Shown: in pieces, positions 8,627 to 17,167 of the stretch
How the letters are laid out: every line of letters starts with the position of its first letter
How positions within the stretch are numbered: the first letter of the stretch is position 1
Position numbers and translations under genes: made by a program
Origin: Aeromonas australiensis
Lineage (GTDB): Bacteria > Pseudomonadota > Gammaproteobacteria > Enterobacterales > Aeromonadaceae
DNA length: 64,000 nucleotides
Direction of reading: 5' to 3'
Assembly: GCF_000819725.1 (NCBI RefSeq)
Contig: NZ_CDDH01000015.1
Location: forward strand, 1-64,000
Notes under the pieces: model-generated
What the model was told of the DNA's origin: nothing
The model's input: only the letters and a program-made list of their open reading frames with translations
Database searches by the model: none

Positions 8627-9595
8627 TCAGCAATCCTTGCCCCAGCCCACCAGCGTCTCGCGATAGAGCGCCAGCAAGGCTTCATCGCGCACCGCCACCC
8701 CGACCTGCTGCGGACGATAGGCTGCCCAATCATCGTGGGAGTGGCGCTTGCCATCGAACTTTTGCAGGGTGTGGCCGATGGCCGGGCCGCTGGTGATCAC
8801 CCGTACCGGCCCCTCGCGCAGGGTAAAGAGGGTCGGATCGATCACATAGGCGATGGCGGACGGATCGTGCACATGGCAACCGGAGAGCCCCAGCTTCTCG
8901 GAGTAAAAACGCAGGTAGAAGCGGCTCACATCCCACAGGAAGCGGCCCGGCTCCCCCGCCTTATCCCTGAGCTCATCCAGATAGGCGCTGCTGAAGAAGC
9001 TCTGCTGGGTCACATCCAGCCCGATGATCACCACCGGCCAGTCGGCGGTAAAGACCCGGTCAGCGGCATCGGGATCGTCGTGGATATTGGCCTCGGCATA
9101 GGGGGTGACGTTGCCGCGATGGCCGTTGACGCCAAAGGCGCCCCCCATCACCACCACCTGTTTCACCAGCGAGACAATCTCGGGCGCCTGCTGCAACGCC
9201 TGCGCCAGATTGGTAAGTGGGCCGATAGTGACGAGGGTGATCTCCCCCGGCGCGGCTTTCACCGCCTCGACAATATATTGCCAAGCGGGGCGGGGATCCG
9301 GAGCGATAGTCACCTCTCCCGCCTCCATGTCGCCAAAGCCGCTCGGGCCGTGGACTATGGTGGTGGGGCCGACCGGCTCGCGCAGCAGCGGGGCGGCAGC
9401 ACCTTTGGCCACATCCGCCTTCATGCCGTACTTCTGCTTGAGCCAGAGGGCGTTGCGGGTGCCATTGTCGATGGTGGCGTTACCAAAAACAGTGGTGATG
9501 GCGAGCAGCTCGATGGCGGGGTGGGCCTCGGCAAACAGGATGGCCATGGCATCGTCGATACCCGGGTCGGTATCCAGAATGATTTTATGGGTCAT
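8627..9595 (-). CDS. Inosine-uridine-preferring nucleoside hydrolase
   Basis: The 322-aa cytoplasmic enzyme hydrolyses ribonucleosides to free base and ribose. The calcium-binding signature DTDPGIDDA is at residues 8-16. The second metal/ribose-binding region (EANIHDDPDAADRV) and the C-terminal active-site aspartate in HVHDPSA are also present. Length matches RihA/RihB proteins (about 310-325). ATG 9595 is preceded by AGGAA. It stands alone, with no linked nucleoside transporter, so the exact base preference is unclear. Confidence 0.92.
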   Translation of the reverse strand: MTHKIILDTDPGIDDAMAILFAEAHPAIELLAITTVFGNATIDNGTRNALWLKQKYGMKADVAKGAAAPLLREPVGPTTIVHGPSGFGDMEAGEVTIAPDPRPAWQYIVEAVKAAPGEITLVTIGPLTNLAQALQQAPEIVSLVKQVVVMGGAFGVNGHRGNVTPYAEANIHDDPDAADRVFTADWPVVIIGLDVTQQSFFSSAYLDELRDKAGEPGRFLWDVSRFYLRFYSEKLGLSGCHVHDPSAIAYVIDPTLFTLREGPVRVITSGPAIGHTLQKFDGKRHSHDDWAAYRPQQVGVAVRDEALLALYRETLVGWGKDC

Positions 9596-9824
9596 GAGAA
9601 ATTCCTATGGTGACAAACCCTGCGACAAAGGGGAGAGTCTACCCGGCTGGCGCCCCCGTATCCGGGCATGGGATCACAGAGCGGGCCTTTGCTCCCGGCA
9701 AGACACACGGCTGGCGACAATCTGCACAAGAAACGGCGCGGCCCTGTTGCCAGCGCCGCGCCCTTATATCGTTATATCGTTGTTCGTTATCTGCTGTCTG
9801 GCACCGATCTGCCTGGCCGTATCC

Positions 9825-10118
9825 TCAGTGCTTGCGATGCCAGCGCGGTGAGGTCGCCTTCTCCCCCCAGGGGGTGACGCAGGGGAGCTGCGCCCCTTCA
9901 ATCACCACCTCACTGCCCGCCAGCGCCTCGGCAATTCTCTGATGCAACACTCGCAGCACCTTGCCCTCATGCTCGGCAAGGGAATGGCCCGCAGCAAAAA
10001 ACTCCGGCTGATATTGCAGTGCCAGCTTCTGGGCAAACTCATAGGTGTTGAAGCAATCCGGCATCCGCTCAACCACATCTTCAAGCCGGGCCAACAAGCT
10101 GTTCAGTTCCTTGGTCAT
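9825..10118 (-). CDS. Hypothetical protein, 97 aa
   Basis: I do not recognise a family. The protein is small, soluble and mostly helical, with a basic His-rich tail. ATG 10118 is chosen because GGAGAG lies 7 bases upstream and a longer frame from 10136 lacks one. Codon use fits the neighbours, so it is probably real. Its start faces the promoter region of the aldehyde dehydrogenase operon. Confidence 0.65.
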   Translation of the reverse strand: MTKELNSLLARLEDVVERMPDCFNTYEFAQKLALQYQPEFFAAGHSLAEHEGKVLRVLHQRIAEALAGSEVVIEGAQLPCVTPWGEKATSPRWHRKH

Positions 10119-10287
10119 AAAGCTCTCTCCGTGCAAGTTAACACCCCAAAACTACCTCTTATTGGATAATCAACCAACATAAAAACCACCATTCTGTGGT
10201 GATAGACACAGTTATCTCTGGCAGCCAGGACACTGTTTCGGGGTAAAAGATTGCCACCTTTACAATTTAGCAACAAGCAACTAGAGT

Positions 10288-10310
10288 TTGACCGACTAAT
10301 CGGTCGGTCA
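10288..10310. promoter_or_regulatory. Candidate TetR-family operator
   Basis: GACCGA-CTAA-TCGGTC (10290-10305) is a perfect 6-bp dyad followed by a further GGTCA, a shape typical of TetR-family operators. It lies about 20-40 bases before the ALDH start and the operon encodes its own TetR regulator, so autoregulation is the simplest reading. Confidence 0.5.
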
Positions 10311-10330
10311 TTTTTAGCGCGGAGAAGATC

Positions 10331-11776
10331 ATGGGTGTTGCACCGTATCAACAAAATTCTGATGAGGTTCTCGCCACCAAGCTGGCCCTGCCTGACCAGC
10401 TGGCCAGACTAAAACGAGCCTGTCTGGCTCATCCCATGCCCACCCTGGCCGAGCGCCGGGCGCAGCTGACCAAACTCAAACAGGCATTGCTCGCCCACAA
10501 GGGACAACTGTGCAAAGCGCTGGCGGCAGATTATGGCCAGCGCAGTCACTACGACAGCCTGATCGCCGATGTGCTGCCCTGCATCATGCAGATCAACTAC
10601 ACCCAGAAGCGGCTCAAGCGCTGGATGCAGCCTCACCGCCGCCACACCGGCCTGCTGCTGGCCCCCGCCAAAGTAGAGGTGCACTTCCAGCCACTGGGGG
10701 TTGTCGGCATTATCGTGCCGTGGAACTTTCCGGTGATGCTGAGCCTTGGCCCCCTCATCACTGCCATTGCGGCGGGCAACCGGGCGATGCTGAAACTCTC
10801 CGAGTTCACCCCCCATACCAATGCCGTGTTGCGCACCCTGCTCACCAGCGTGCTTGACGAAAACGAGATCGCCATCATCGAGGGAGATGCCCAGATGGCG
10901 GCAGCGTTCAGCTCGCTGCCGTTTGATCACCTGCTCTTTACCGGCTCCACCATGGTGGGCAAGCTGGTGATGGCTGCCGCCGCGCCCCAGCTCACCCCCC
11001 TCACCCTTGAGCTGGGCGGCAAAAGCCCCTGTCTCATCGCCCCCGACATGCCGGTTGCCACCGCGGTCGAGCGGATGATCTTCGGCAAGAGCCTCAACGC
11101 CGGCCAGATCTGCGTCGCCCCCGACTATGTACTGCTGCCCCGAGGCGAGGTGGATAACTTTATCGCCGCCTATCGCAGCCACTTCAGCAAGCTCTACCCG
11201 CAGGGGCTCAATAGTGCCGACTACGGCGCCATCATCAACGACCGCCAGTATCAGCGCCTCGTCAGCTGGCTCGATGAAGCCGAGCAGGCCGGTGCCGAGC
11301 TGCATCCTTGCGCCAGCCCGGCGCGGGATGATCAGCGCCGCCTGCTGGCGCCCCACCTGCTGACCGGAGTACCGGGCCAGTGTCAGGTGATGCAGCAGGA
11401 GATCTTTGGCCCGCTGCTGCCGCTCATCCCCTACGACACCCTGGAGGAGGCGCTCACCTATGTGGCCGAGCGGCCCCGCCCGCTGGCCCTCTATCTGATG
11501 AGCTTCGACCCCGAGCTGCAGACGCGAGTGACCCGGGAGACCCACTCCGGCGGCATGGCGATCAACGAGAGCCTGTTTCAGGTGGCTGCCGACGATGTGC
11601 CGTTTGGCGGCATCGGCGCCTCCGGCATGGGCCACTACCACGGCCACGAAGGGTTTCTTACCTTCTCCAAGGCGAAAACCGTGCTGACCCGCGGCAAGTT
11701 CACCACCGGCTCCCTGATCCATCCGCCCTACCACAGCTGGATCCAGAAGCTGATGATGGCCTTCTTCCTGCGCTGA
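10331..11776 (+). CDS. Coniferyl-aldehyde-dehydrogenase-like ALDH
   Basis: The 481-aa NAD(P)-dependent aldehyde dehydrogenase retains the Rossmann/NAD region (VVGIIVPWNFP, FTGSTMVGK), the catalytic Glu in LELGGKSP and the catalytic Cys in NAGQICVAPDY. The subclass resembles CalB-like and membrane-associated fatty or aromatic aldehyde dehydrogenases; the basic hydrophobic C-terminus (IQKLMMAFFLR) could tether it to the membrane. It has a clear GGAGA ribosome site. It is the first gene of a four-gene operon with a TetR regulator and an iron alcohol dehydrogenase, which suggests alcohol-aldehyde-acid oxidation of a hydrophobic compound. Confidence 0.9.
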   Translation: MGVAPYQQNSDEVLATKLALPDQLARLKRACLAHPMPTLAERRAQLTKLKQALLAHKGQLCKALAADYGQRSHYDSLIADVLPCIMQINYTQKRLKRWMQPHRRHTGLLLAPAKVEVHFQPLGVVGIIVPWNFPVMLSLGPLITAIAAGNRAMLKLSEFTPHTNAVLRTLLTSVLDENEIAIIEGDAQMAAAFSSLPFDHLLFTGSTMVGKLVMAAAAPQLTPLTLELGGKSPCLIAPDMPVATAVERMIFGKSLNAGQICVAPDYVLLPRGEVDNFIAAYRSHFSKLYPQGLNSADYGAIINDRQYQRLVSWLDEAEQAGAELHPCASPARDDQRRLLAPHLLTGVPGQCQVMQQEIFGPLLPLIPYDTLEEALTYVAERPRPLALYLMSFDPELQTRVTRETHSGGMAINESLFQVAADDVPFGGIGASGMGHYHGHEGFLTFSKAKTVLTRGKFTTGSLIHPPYHSWIQKLMMAFFLR

Positions 11777-11787
11777 TGGAGATGACC

Positions 11788-12408
11788 ATGAACCAGGCTA
11801 TCCCGCAGCCACAAAACATGACCGACAAGCGCCGCCAGATCCTGGATGCCGCCCTCGCCCTCTGCGCCGAAGATGGCTTGCAGGGGGCTGCCACCGCCCG
11901 TATCGCCAAGGCGGCCGGGGTAGCCAACGGTACTCTGTTCCACCACTTTCCGAGCAAGGAGGCGCTGATCCTCGCCCTCTATCAGGATGTAAAGACCCGG
12001 ATGGGGAGCGCCATCCATGAAGCAGATCCCACCCTGCCGCTGTACGACCAGACCCGCCACTACTGGCAGCTGGCGATGGAGTGGATGCAGGCTAACCCCA
12101 ATGAGCTCAAATTTGTGCTGGATTTCTTTCACTCTCCGCTGCTGGCCAGACCGGCCCGCAGCCAGATCCTGAACGATGCCCTGCGCTTTCTGCCTGCCCT
12201 GCTGGCAAAGGGGCAGGCCAGCGGCGAGCTGATACAGGCCCCCGCGCCACTGTTGCTGGAGGTGTGTCAGGGCCAGTTCCTCGCCTGCGCATCACTGTTT
12301 GTCGATCAACCGGAGCTGGGAGAGGACGACTACTGGCAAGCCAGTGCGTTCGCCCTCTTCTGGTCAGCCATCTCAGGAGCCAATCCTCATGCAAACACGG
12401 ATGTTTGA
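11788..12408 (+). CDS. TetR/AcrR-family transcriptional regulator
   Basis: The protein is about 206 aa. An N-terminal helix-turn-helix of TetR type (ATARIAKAAGVANGTLFHHFPSKEAL region, about residues 25-60) is followed by a helical ligand-binding domain. ATG 11788 has GGAG 6 bases upstream; ATG 11776 (overlapping the ALDH stop) and 11782 are alternatives. It likely represses its own operon through the palindrome at 10290-10305. The ligand is unknown; an aldehyde or fatty-acid derivative is an inference from the neighbours. Confidence 0.9.
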   Translation: MNQAIPQPQNMTDKRRQILDAALALCAEDGLQGAATARIAKAAGVANGTLFHHFPSKEALILALYQDVKTRMGSAIHEADPTLPLYDQTRHYWQLAMEWMQANPNELKFVLDFFHSPLLARPARSQILNDALRFLPALLAKGQASGELIQAPAPLLLEVCQGQFLACASLFVDQPELGEDDYWQASAFALFWSAISGANPHANTDV

Positions 12409-12907
12409 ACCTGCGGCAGCCCTTGGCCGCCGCCTCTGGATCACCACTCTGCTCTGGGTGGTGGGTCGTACCCTCTGCCGCGCCGCCCGCACCGACGAGG
12501 CGGTACGCCGCGAATTGGCGCCGTTGCCGGACGGGTTGGCAATCCGCCTCGAAGTGGGCGGCATCGGCTATGCCATGAACATGCACAAGCAGGGTGGGCG
12601 CTGGTATCCCGGCGCGCCGGCCGCCCCTCATGCCACCATCCATCCGCTACGGGTGCGCTTCAAGCATCCCAATATCGCCTTTCGCGCCCTGAGTTTTCGG
12701 CTCGGGGTCAATCAGGCATTTGGCGAAAACCGGCTGCTGGTGGAGGGAGACCTGACCGTTGCCATGCATCTGGTGCGGGGGCTTGAGCAGTTGCAGTCCC
12801 TGATCCTGCCCGCTTTTATCGCGCGGCCGCTGCTGCGCCACTATCCCGCCCCGACCAACAAGATCGGCCGGGCCTGCAACATCTATCTGGGTCTGGTGAC
12901 CGGCTAA
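12389..12907 (+). CDS. SCP2-like lipid-carrier protein (tentative)
   Basis: The protein is 172 aa. It overlaps the TetR gene by 20 bases and has AGGAG 9 bases before ATG 12389, so it is translated within the operon. The region about 75-150 (VRFKHPNIAFRALSFRLG, then LVEGDLTVAMHLVRGL and ILPAFIARPLL) has the spacing of a sterol-carrier-protein-2 domain, which binds hydrophobic acyl or sterol molecules. No catalytic motif is visible. Within this operon it may present or carry a hydrophobic substrate. The family call rests on pattern memory and needs a profile search. Confidence 0.6.
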   Translation: MQTRMFEPAAALGRRLWITTLLWVVGRTLCRAARTDEAVRRELAPLPDGLAIRLEVGGIGYAMNMHKQGGRWYPGAPAAPHATIHPLRVRFKHPNIAFRALSFRLGVNQAFGENRLLVEGDLTVAMHLVRGLEQLQSLILPAFIARPLLRHYPAPTNKIGRACNIYLGLVTG

Positions 12908-12925
12908 CGCGCAAGGAGCCTTGAA

Positions 12926-14110
12926 ATGAGCCGCTATTACGATTTCTTCTGCCCGGTCAAACTGCTGGCCGGTGAACAGGCGCTGGAGCAGCTGGCCAGC
13001 GAGCTGGCCAGTCTGGGTGCCCGTCGCCCGCTGCTGCTGACCGACAAGGGGGTCAATGCCACCGGCCTTGCCACCCTGCTGGCCAATGTGCTGGCCGAAG
13101 GGGAGCTGCCGGTCGCCGCCATCTGGGACGAGATCCCGGCCGACTCTTCCACCGCCGTGGTGGAGCGGATCGCCAAACGCTATCGCGAGCTCGACTGCGA
13201 CAGTCTGGTGGCGCTGGGGGGCGGCTCGGTCATCGACACCGCCAAGGCGGTCAACATTCTCACTTCCATGGGGGGGGATCATCTGCTCGACTACTCGGGC
13301 GCCGGTTGCCTGACCCGTCCCCTCAAGCCGCTGGCGGTGGTTCCCACCACGGCGGGCACAGGCTCAGAAGTGACGCTGGTGGCGGTGATAAAGGATGAGG
13401 CGAGCGGGCGCAAGGTGCCCTTCACCTCCCCCTTCCTGCTGCCCCAGCTGGCGGTGCTCGACCCGCGCCTGACCCAGGGACTGCCCCTCAATATCACCGC
13501 CGCTACCGCCATGGACGCCATGACCCACGCCATCGAGGCCTTTATCGGCACAGCGAAAAACCCAGTGAGCGATGCGCTGGCCCTGATGGCGGTGGAGAAG
13601 ATCGCCAGCGCCCTGCCGCAAATCATCCACGACCCGCAAAACAAACAGCTGCGGCTGCAACTGGCGGAAGGCTCCACGCTGGCTGGCATGGCTTTTTCCA
13701 ACTCCATGGTGGGGCTGGTGCACGCCCTCGGCCACAGTCTGGGAGCCCGCTGCCATCTGCCCCATGGGCTGTGCATGAACCTCTTTTTGCCCACCGTGCT
13801 CGACTACAACCGCCCCGAGGTGGATAGCGAGCTGGCCCGGCTGCTGTTGCCGCTGGTGGGGGCAGAGCGCTTTGCCGCCACCCCGACCCATCAGCGGGCG
13901 GAGGCGACCATCACAGCCATTCGCACCCTGCGCGACACCTTGTGGCAAGCGGTCAAGCTGCCGCGCACCATGAGCGAGGCAGGGGTAAGCGATCGCTCGC
14001 TACTGACCGAGATCCGCGATCTGGCGATCAACGACGGTGCCCTGCTGTTCAATCGCAAGGATGCCGACCGTGAGCAGTTACTTACCCTGCTGGAGCGGGC
14101 CTGGGTCTGA
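12926..14110 (+). CDS. Iron-containing alcohol dehydrogenase
   Basis: The 394-aa group III ADH has the NAD-binding loop GGGSVIDTAK (about residues 95-104), TTAGTGSEVT, and the metal-binding histidines in AMDAMTHAIEAF and GLVHALGHSLGARCHLPHG. ATG 12926 follows AAGGAG. Together with the ALDH 1.1 kb upstream it could oxidise an alcohol to the acid. Substrate range in this family is broad and cannot be read from sequence. Confidence 0.92.
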   Translation: MSRYYDFFCPVKLLAGEQALEQLASELASLGARRPLLLTDKGVNATGLATLLANVLAEGELPVAAIWDEIPADSSTAVVERIAKRYRELDCDSLVALGGGSVIDTAKAVNILTSMGGDHLLDYSGAGCLTRPLKPLAVVPTTAGTGSEVTLVAVIKDEASGRKVPFTSPFLLPQLAVLDPRLTQGLPLNITAATAMDAMTHAIEAFIGTAKNPVSDALALMAVEKIASALPQIIHDPQNKQLRLQLAEGSTLAGMAFSNSMVGLVHALGHSLGARCHLPHGLCMNLFLPTVLDYNRPEVDSELARLLLPLVGAERFAATPTHQRAEATITAIRTLRDTLWQAVKLPRTMSEAGVSDRSLLTEIRDLAINDGALLFNRKDADREQLLTLLERAWV

Positions 14111-14150
14111 TCCCTCCCCTTTGCCAACACTCTTGTGCTGACACTAACGC

Positions 14151-14177
14151 GGTGCCCGACTCACCATCGGGCACCTT
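14151..14177 (+). terminator. Terminator of the ALDH-ADH operon
   Basis: GGTGCCCGA / TCGGGCACC stem (9 bp) with a seven-base loop and a short TT tail. Confidence 0.65.
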
Positions 14178-14313
14178 GATCTGCATCGCGATATTGATGC
14201 GCCCTCTGTCAAAGGGGGATGATATTGACCACGGGCTCTCATTATCTGTTCTATACCTTGGCTAACAGTTATGTTGTGCCGAGAGACCCAACTTTATGCC
14301 AGAGGTGCCCACC

Positions 14314-14574
14314 ATGAGCGACATCATCCATCAGGCCAACCAGCAGCAGTTCATCTGTATGGTGGAGGGGAAAGAGTCGAGACTGCGCTACCGACGGCTC
14401 GATGCCAAGACCATCGATGCCTACAGCACCTTCGTACCGCCCGAGCTGCGGGTGCAGGGGATTGCCGATCAGCTGGCACGCGCCTTCTTCAACTGGACTC
14501 AGGCGGAGGGGCTCACTATAGTGCCGAGCTGCCGCTACATTGATGTCTGGTTACGCCGCAATGCCAACAACTGA
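14314..14574 (+). CDS. Small GNAT-family acetyltransferase (YjdJ-like)
   Basis: The 86-aa protein matches the minimal GNAT family of YjdJ-type proteins: a beta-rich start, then FVPPELRVQGIADQLAR, which corresponds to the acetyl-CoA pyrophosphate loop, and VPSCRYIDVWLRR at the end. ATG 14314 has AGAGG 8 bases upstream, so it is preferred over ATG 14296. The acceptor substrate is unknown. It overlaps the next gene by 14 bases. Confidence 0.78.
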   Translation: MSDIIHQANQQQFICMVEGKESRLRYRRLDAKTIDAYSTFVPPELRVQGIADQLARAFFNWTQAEGLTIVPSCRYIDVWLRRNANN

Positions 14575-15151
14575 ACCTCTGAACTCCGCCCTCGAACAGC
14601 AATTCCAAGCCAAAACAGAAGCCCTGCTGCGGGCCGATCCGCAGCGGATGGCCTGCCTGCAAGCCGCGGCCGAGCTCAATCTGCCCGACTGGGCGCTGGG
14701 GGCCGGTTTTATCCGCAACCTCATCTGGGATCACCTTCACCACAAGGCGGTGCCCACCCCGCTCAACGATATCGACCTTATCTATCTCGATAAAACCGAT
14801 CCGCAAGGGCTGGCCGAAGCGGAGCACGAAGCTTGGCTCGCCAAACGCCTGCCCAGCCAGCAGTGGGAGGTGCGCAATCAGGCCCGCATGCACACTCGCC
14901 AGCTGGTGGCGCCATTTGCCAGCAGCCTTGAGGCGCTGAGCCACTGGGTCGAAGTGCCCACCTGCATCGGCGTGCGTCTCACCCGAGATGGTGAGTTCGA
15001 GTGGCTTGCCCCCTACGGCTTTGCCATCAACTGGTCGCTGCAAGTGAGTGCCAACCCCAGATGTCGCCAGGACAAACAGATTTTTACCCAGCGCATCAAG
15101 GAGAAACGCTGGCAGGCTATCTGGCCTGACCTTCAGGTAAACTGGCCATAA
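14561..15151 (+). CDS. Nucleotidyltransferase-like protein (DUF925 type)
   Basis: The protein is about 196 aa. It has the family pattern LGAGFIRNLIWDHLHH followed by NDIDLIYLD, where the two aspartates resemble the metal-binding pair of nucleotidyltransferases, and a C-terminal FTQRIKEKRWQAIWPDL. The target is unknown. The start is uncertain: ATG 14561 and ATG 14543 are both in frame and neither has a clear ribosome site; coupling to the overlapping acetyltransferase gene is likely. Confidence 0.75.
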   Translation: MPTTEPLNSALEQQFQAKTEALLRADPQRMACLQAAAELNLPDWALGAGFIRNLIWDHLHHKAVPTPLNDIDLIYLDKTDPQGLAEAEHEAWLAKRLPSQQWEVRNQARMHTRQLVAPFASSLEALSHWVEVPTCIGVRLTRDGEFEWLAPYGFAINWSLQVSANPRCRQDKQIFTQRIKEKRWQAIWPDLQVNWP

Positions 15152-15222
15152 CCTGATTGCAATCTTTCGATAACCTTGGGCACACTAGGGGAAAAGCTGG
15201 TTGTAACTCAATGGGTTAAATA

Positions 15223-17046
15223 ATGCGCGACTTCTTCTCTCTCGAACGCTGGCTACCGGGCCTCGCCGCCCTGCTGCATTACCAGCGCGCCTGGTTGATG
15301 CCAGATCTTCGCGCCGGACTCTCGGTGGCGGCAGTGGCGCTGCCCGTCGCCATCGCCTATGCCGAGCTTGCCGGGGTGGGTGCCATCGTCGGCCTCTACT
15401 CCTGCATCCTGCCCATGCTGGTCTACGCCCTGTTTGGCACCTCCCGCCAGTTGATTGTCGGCCCTGATGCCGCCACCTGTGCGGTCATTGCCGCCGTGGT
15501 GACGCCGCTGGCCGCAGGCGACCCCACCCGTCACTGGCAACTGGTGATGACCATGACCGCCATGACCGGCTTCTGGTGCCTGATTGCCAGCCGCTTCAAG
15601 CTGGGAGTGCTGGCGGACTTTCTCTCCCGCCCGATCCTGATGGGGCTGCTCAACGGGGTAGCCATCACCATCATGGTGGGCCAGCTCTCCAAGATCTTCG
15701 GCTTCACCTTTAGCGAACGTTACCTCATCGAGCGGATCGCCAGCGGGGCCACCTATATTACCCAGACCCATCTGCCGACCCTGGCCATGAGTCTGGTGGC
15801 TCTGCTTACCCTGCTGCTGGCCAAACGCTACAAACCGGCATGGCCCTCCTCCATGGTGGCCATGGTGGTGACCGCTGCGCTGGTGTGGGGCTTTAATCTC
15901 GGCCAGTTTGATATCGCCACCTTGGGGACGGTGGGCTCCGGTCTGCCCGCCTTCCAGATGCCGGAATTTCCCCCCGGTCTGATGCGGGAGCTGGTGCTGC
16001 CTGCCCTTAACCTCGCCATGGTGAGCTTCGTCTCCATGATGCTGACCGCCCGCAGCTTTGCCGCCAAAAACGGTTACGAGATAGACGCAGACAAAGAGTT
16101 TCGGGCCCTCGGTATGGCGAACCTCGCCTCCGCAGTCTCCCAGGGTTTTGCCATCAGCGGCGCGGATTCACGCACCGCGGTCAACGACGCCAACGGCGGC
16201 AAGAGCCAGCTGGTCTCCATCATCGCCGCGGCGGTGATCGCCCTCATCACCTTCTATCTGACGGCGCCGCTCAAATACATCCCGACCGCAGCCCTAGGGG
16301 TGGTGCTGGTAATGGCCTCACTCTCGCTCACCGATTTTCGCGGTCTCTGGGCCCTGCGCCACTCCGATCGCTCCGCCTTCTGGCTGGCGCTGGTCACCTT
16401 TATCAGCGTGCTTACCATGGGGGTGATCCCGGGGATCACCCTCGCCGTGTTGCTGGGCTTGTTCCAGTTCCTGCGCAATGTGATGCGCCCCACCGACCAG
16501 CTGCTTGGCATGGATGACGAGGGGGTAGTACGTACCCTGGGGGACAACGAACAGGCCAAGGCGATCCCGGGTATTCTGGTCTATCGCTTCAACTCGCCGC
16601 TCACCTACTTCAACGCCCCCTATTTCAAGCGGCGGGTGCTGGCCCTGCTGGTGCAGGATCCCCGAGCCCCCAAGTGTCTGGTGATCGATGCGGTCGCCTG
16701 CTTCACCCATCAGGACATCAGCGTGATGAGCATGGTGGGAGAGCTGCACAAGGAGCTGAAACGGCGTGGCATCCATATGGTGATGGCGGGTCGCCACGGC
16801 CAGATGACCCACTGGCTAAAGCAGGCAGGCGTGCGGGTGGGCGATGAGGGGATCATCCTCTGCCCCGATATGTATCAGGCGCTGCGCCTGACCCGCTGCT
16901 ACCGCGAGCCGGTGTTCAAGGATGATGCGGTGGTGGAGAGCACCACAGATGCCATCCGCTCCAACTGGCCGCAGGATGATGCCCTGCCCGACTCGGCGCG
17001 CCTCACCTTGCCAAGCGAACAGGAGGCGGGCGCCACGCCTGCCTGA
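15223..17046 (+). CDS. SulP-family anion transporter with STAS domain (long form)
   Basis: The protein is 607 aa. A full SulP membrane domain spans about residues 25-430, with the conserved start LRAGLSVAAVALPVAIAYAELAG and a central GADSRTAVNDANGG segment, followed by a STAS domain (about 450-560) and an acidic tail. It is only distantly related to the SulP at 2755 and differs in length and tail. Substrate could be sulfate, bicarbonate or a dicarboxylate. It stands alone and ends in a strong hairpin. Confidence 0.87.
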   Translation: MRDFFSLERWLPGLAALLHYQRAWLMPDLRAGLSVAAVALPVAIAYAELAGVGAIVGLYSCILPMLVYALFGTSRQLIVGPDAATCAVIAAVVTPLAAGDPTRHWQLVMTMTAMTGFWCLIASRFKLGVLADFLSRPILMGLLNGVAITIMVGQLSKIFGFTFSERYLIERIASGATYITQTHLPTLAMSLVALLTLLLAKRYKPAWPSSMVAMVVTAALVWGFNLGQFDIATLGTVGSGLPAFQMPEFPPGLMRELVLPALNLAMVSFVSMMLTARSFAAKNGYEIDADKEFRALGMANLASAVSQGFAISGADSRTAVNDANGGKSQLVSIIAAAVIALITFYLTAPLKYIPTAALGVVLVMASLSLTDFRGLWALRHSDRSAFWLALVTFISVLTMGVIPGITLAVLLGLFQFLRNVMRPTDQLLGMDDEGVVRTLGDNEQAKAIPGILVYRFNSPLTYFNAPYFKRRVLALLVQDPRAPKCLVIDAVACFTHQDISVMSMVGELHKELKRRGIHMVMAGRHGQMTHWLKQAGVRVGDEGIILCPDMYQALRLTRCYREPVFKDDAVVESTTDAIRSNWPQDDALPDSARLTLPSEQEAGATPA

Positions 17047-17065
17047 TCCCTTGGCCTGCTCCCCT

Positions 17066-17100
17066 GGCCGGTGCAATCCTGCACAAGGATTGCACCGGCC
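17066..17100 (+). terminator. Hairpin downstream of the second SulP gene
   Basis: A perfect 15-bp stem (GGCCGGTGCAATCCT and its complement) with a five-base loop; only TT follows, so termination may be weak or Rho-aided. Confidence 0.65.
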
Positions 17101-17167
17101 TTGGCCTTGGTGTTAAATGCGCCCCCAGAGGGCACTCCCCCGTGCCTTCCCAGCTGTTGGACATGCC

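Noticed and set aside
10409-11734. 441-codon minus-strand ORF across the ALDH gene
   Set aside because: Antisense shadow of a conserved enzyme; composition is typical of high-GC antisense frames.
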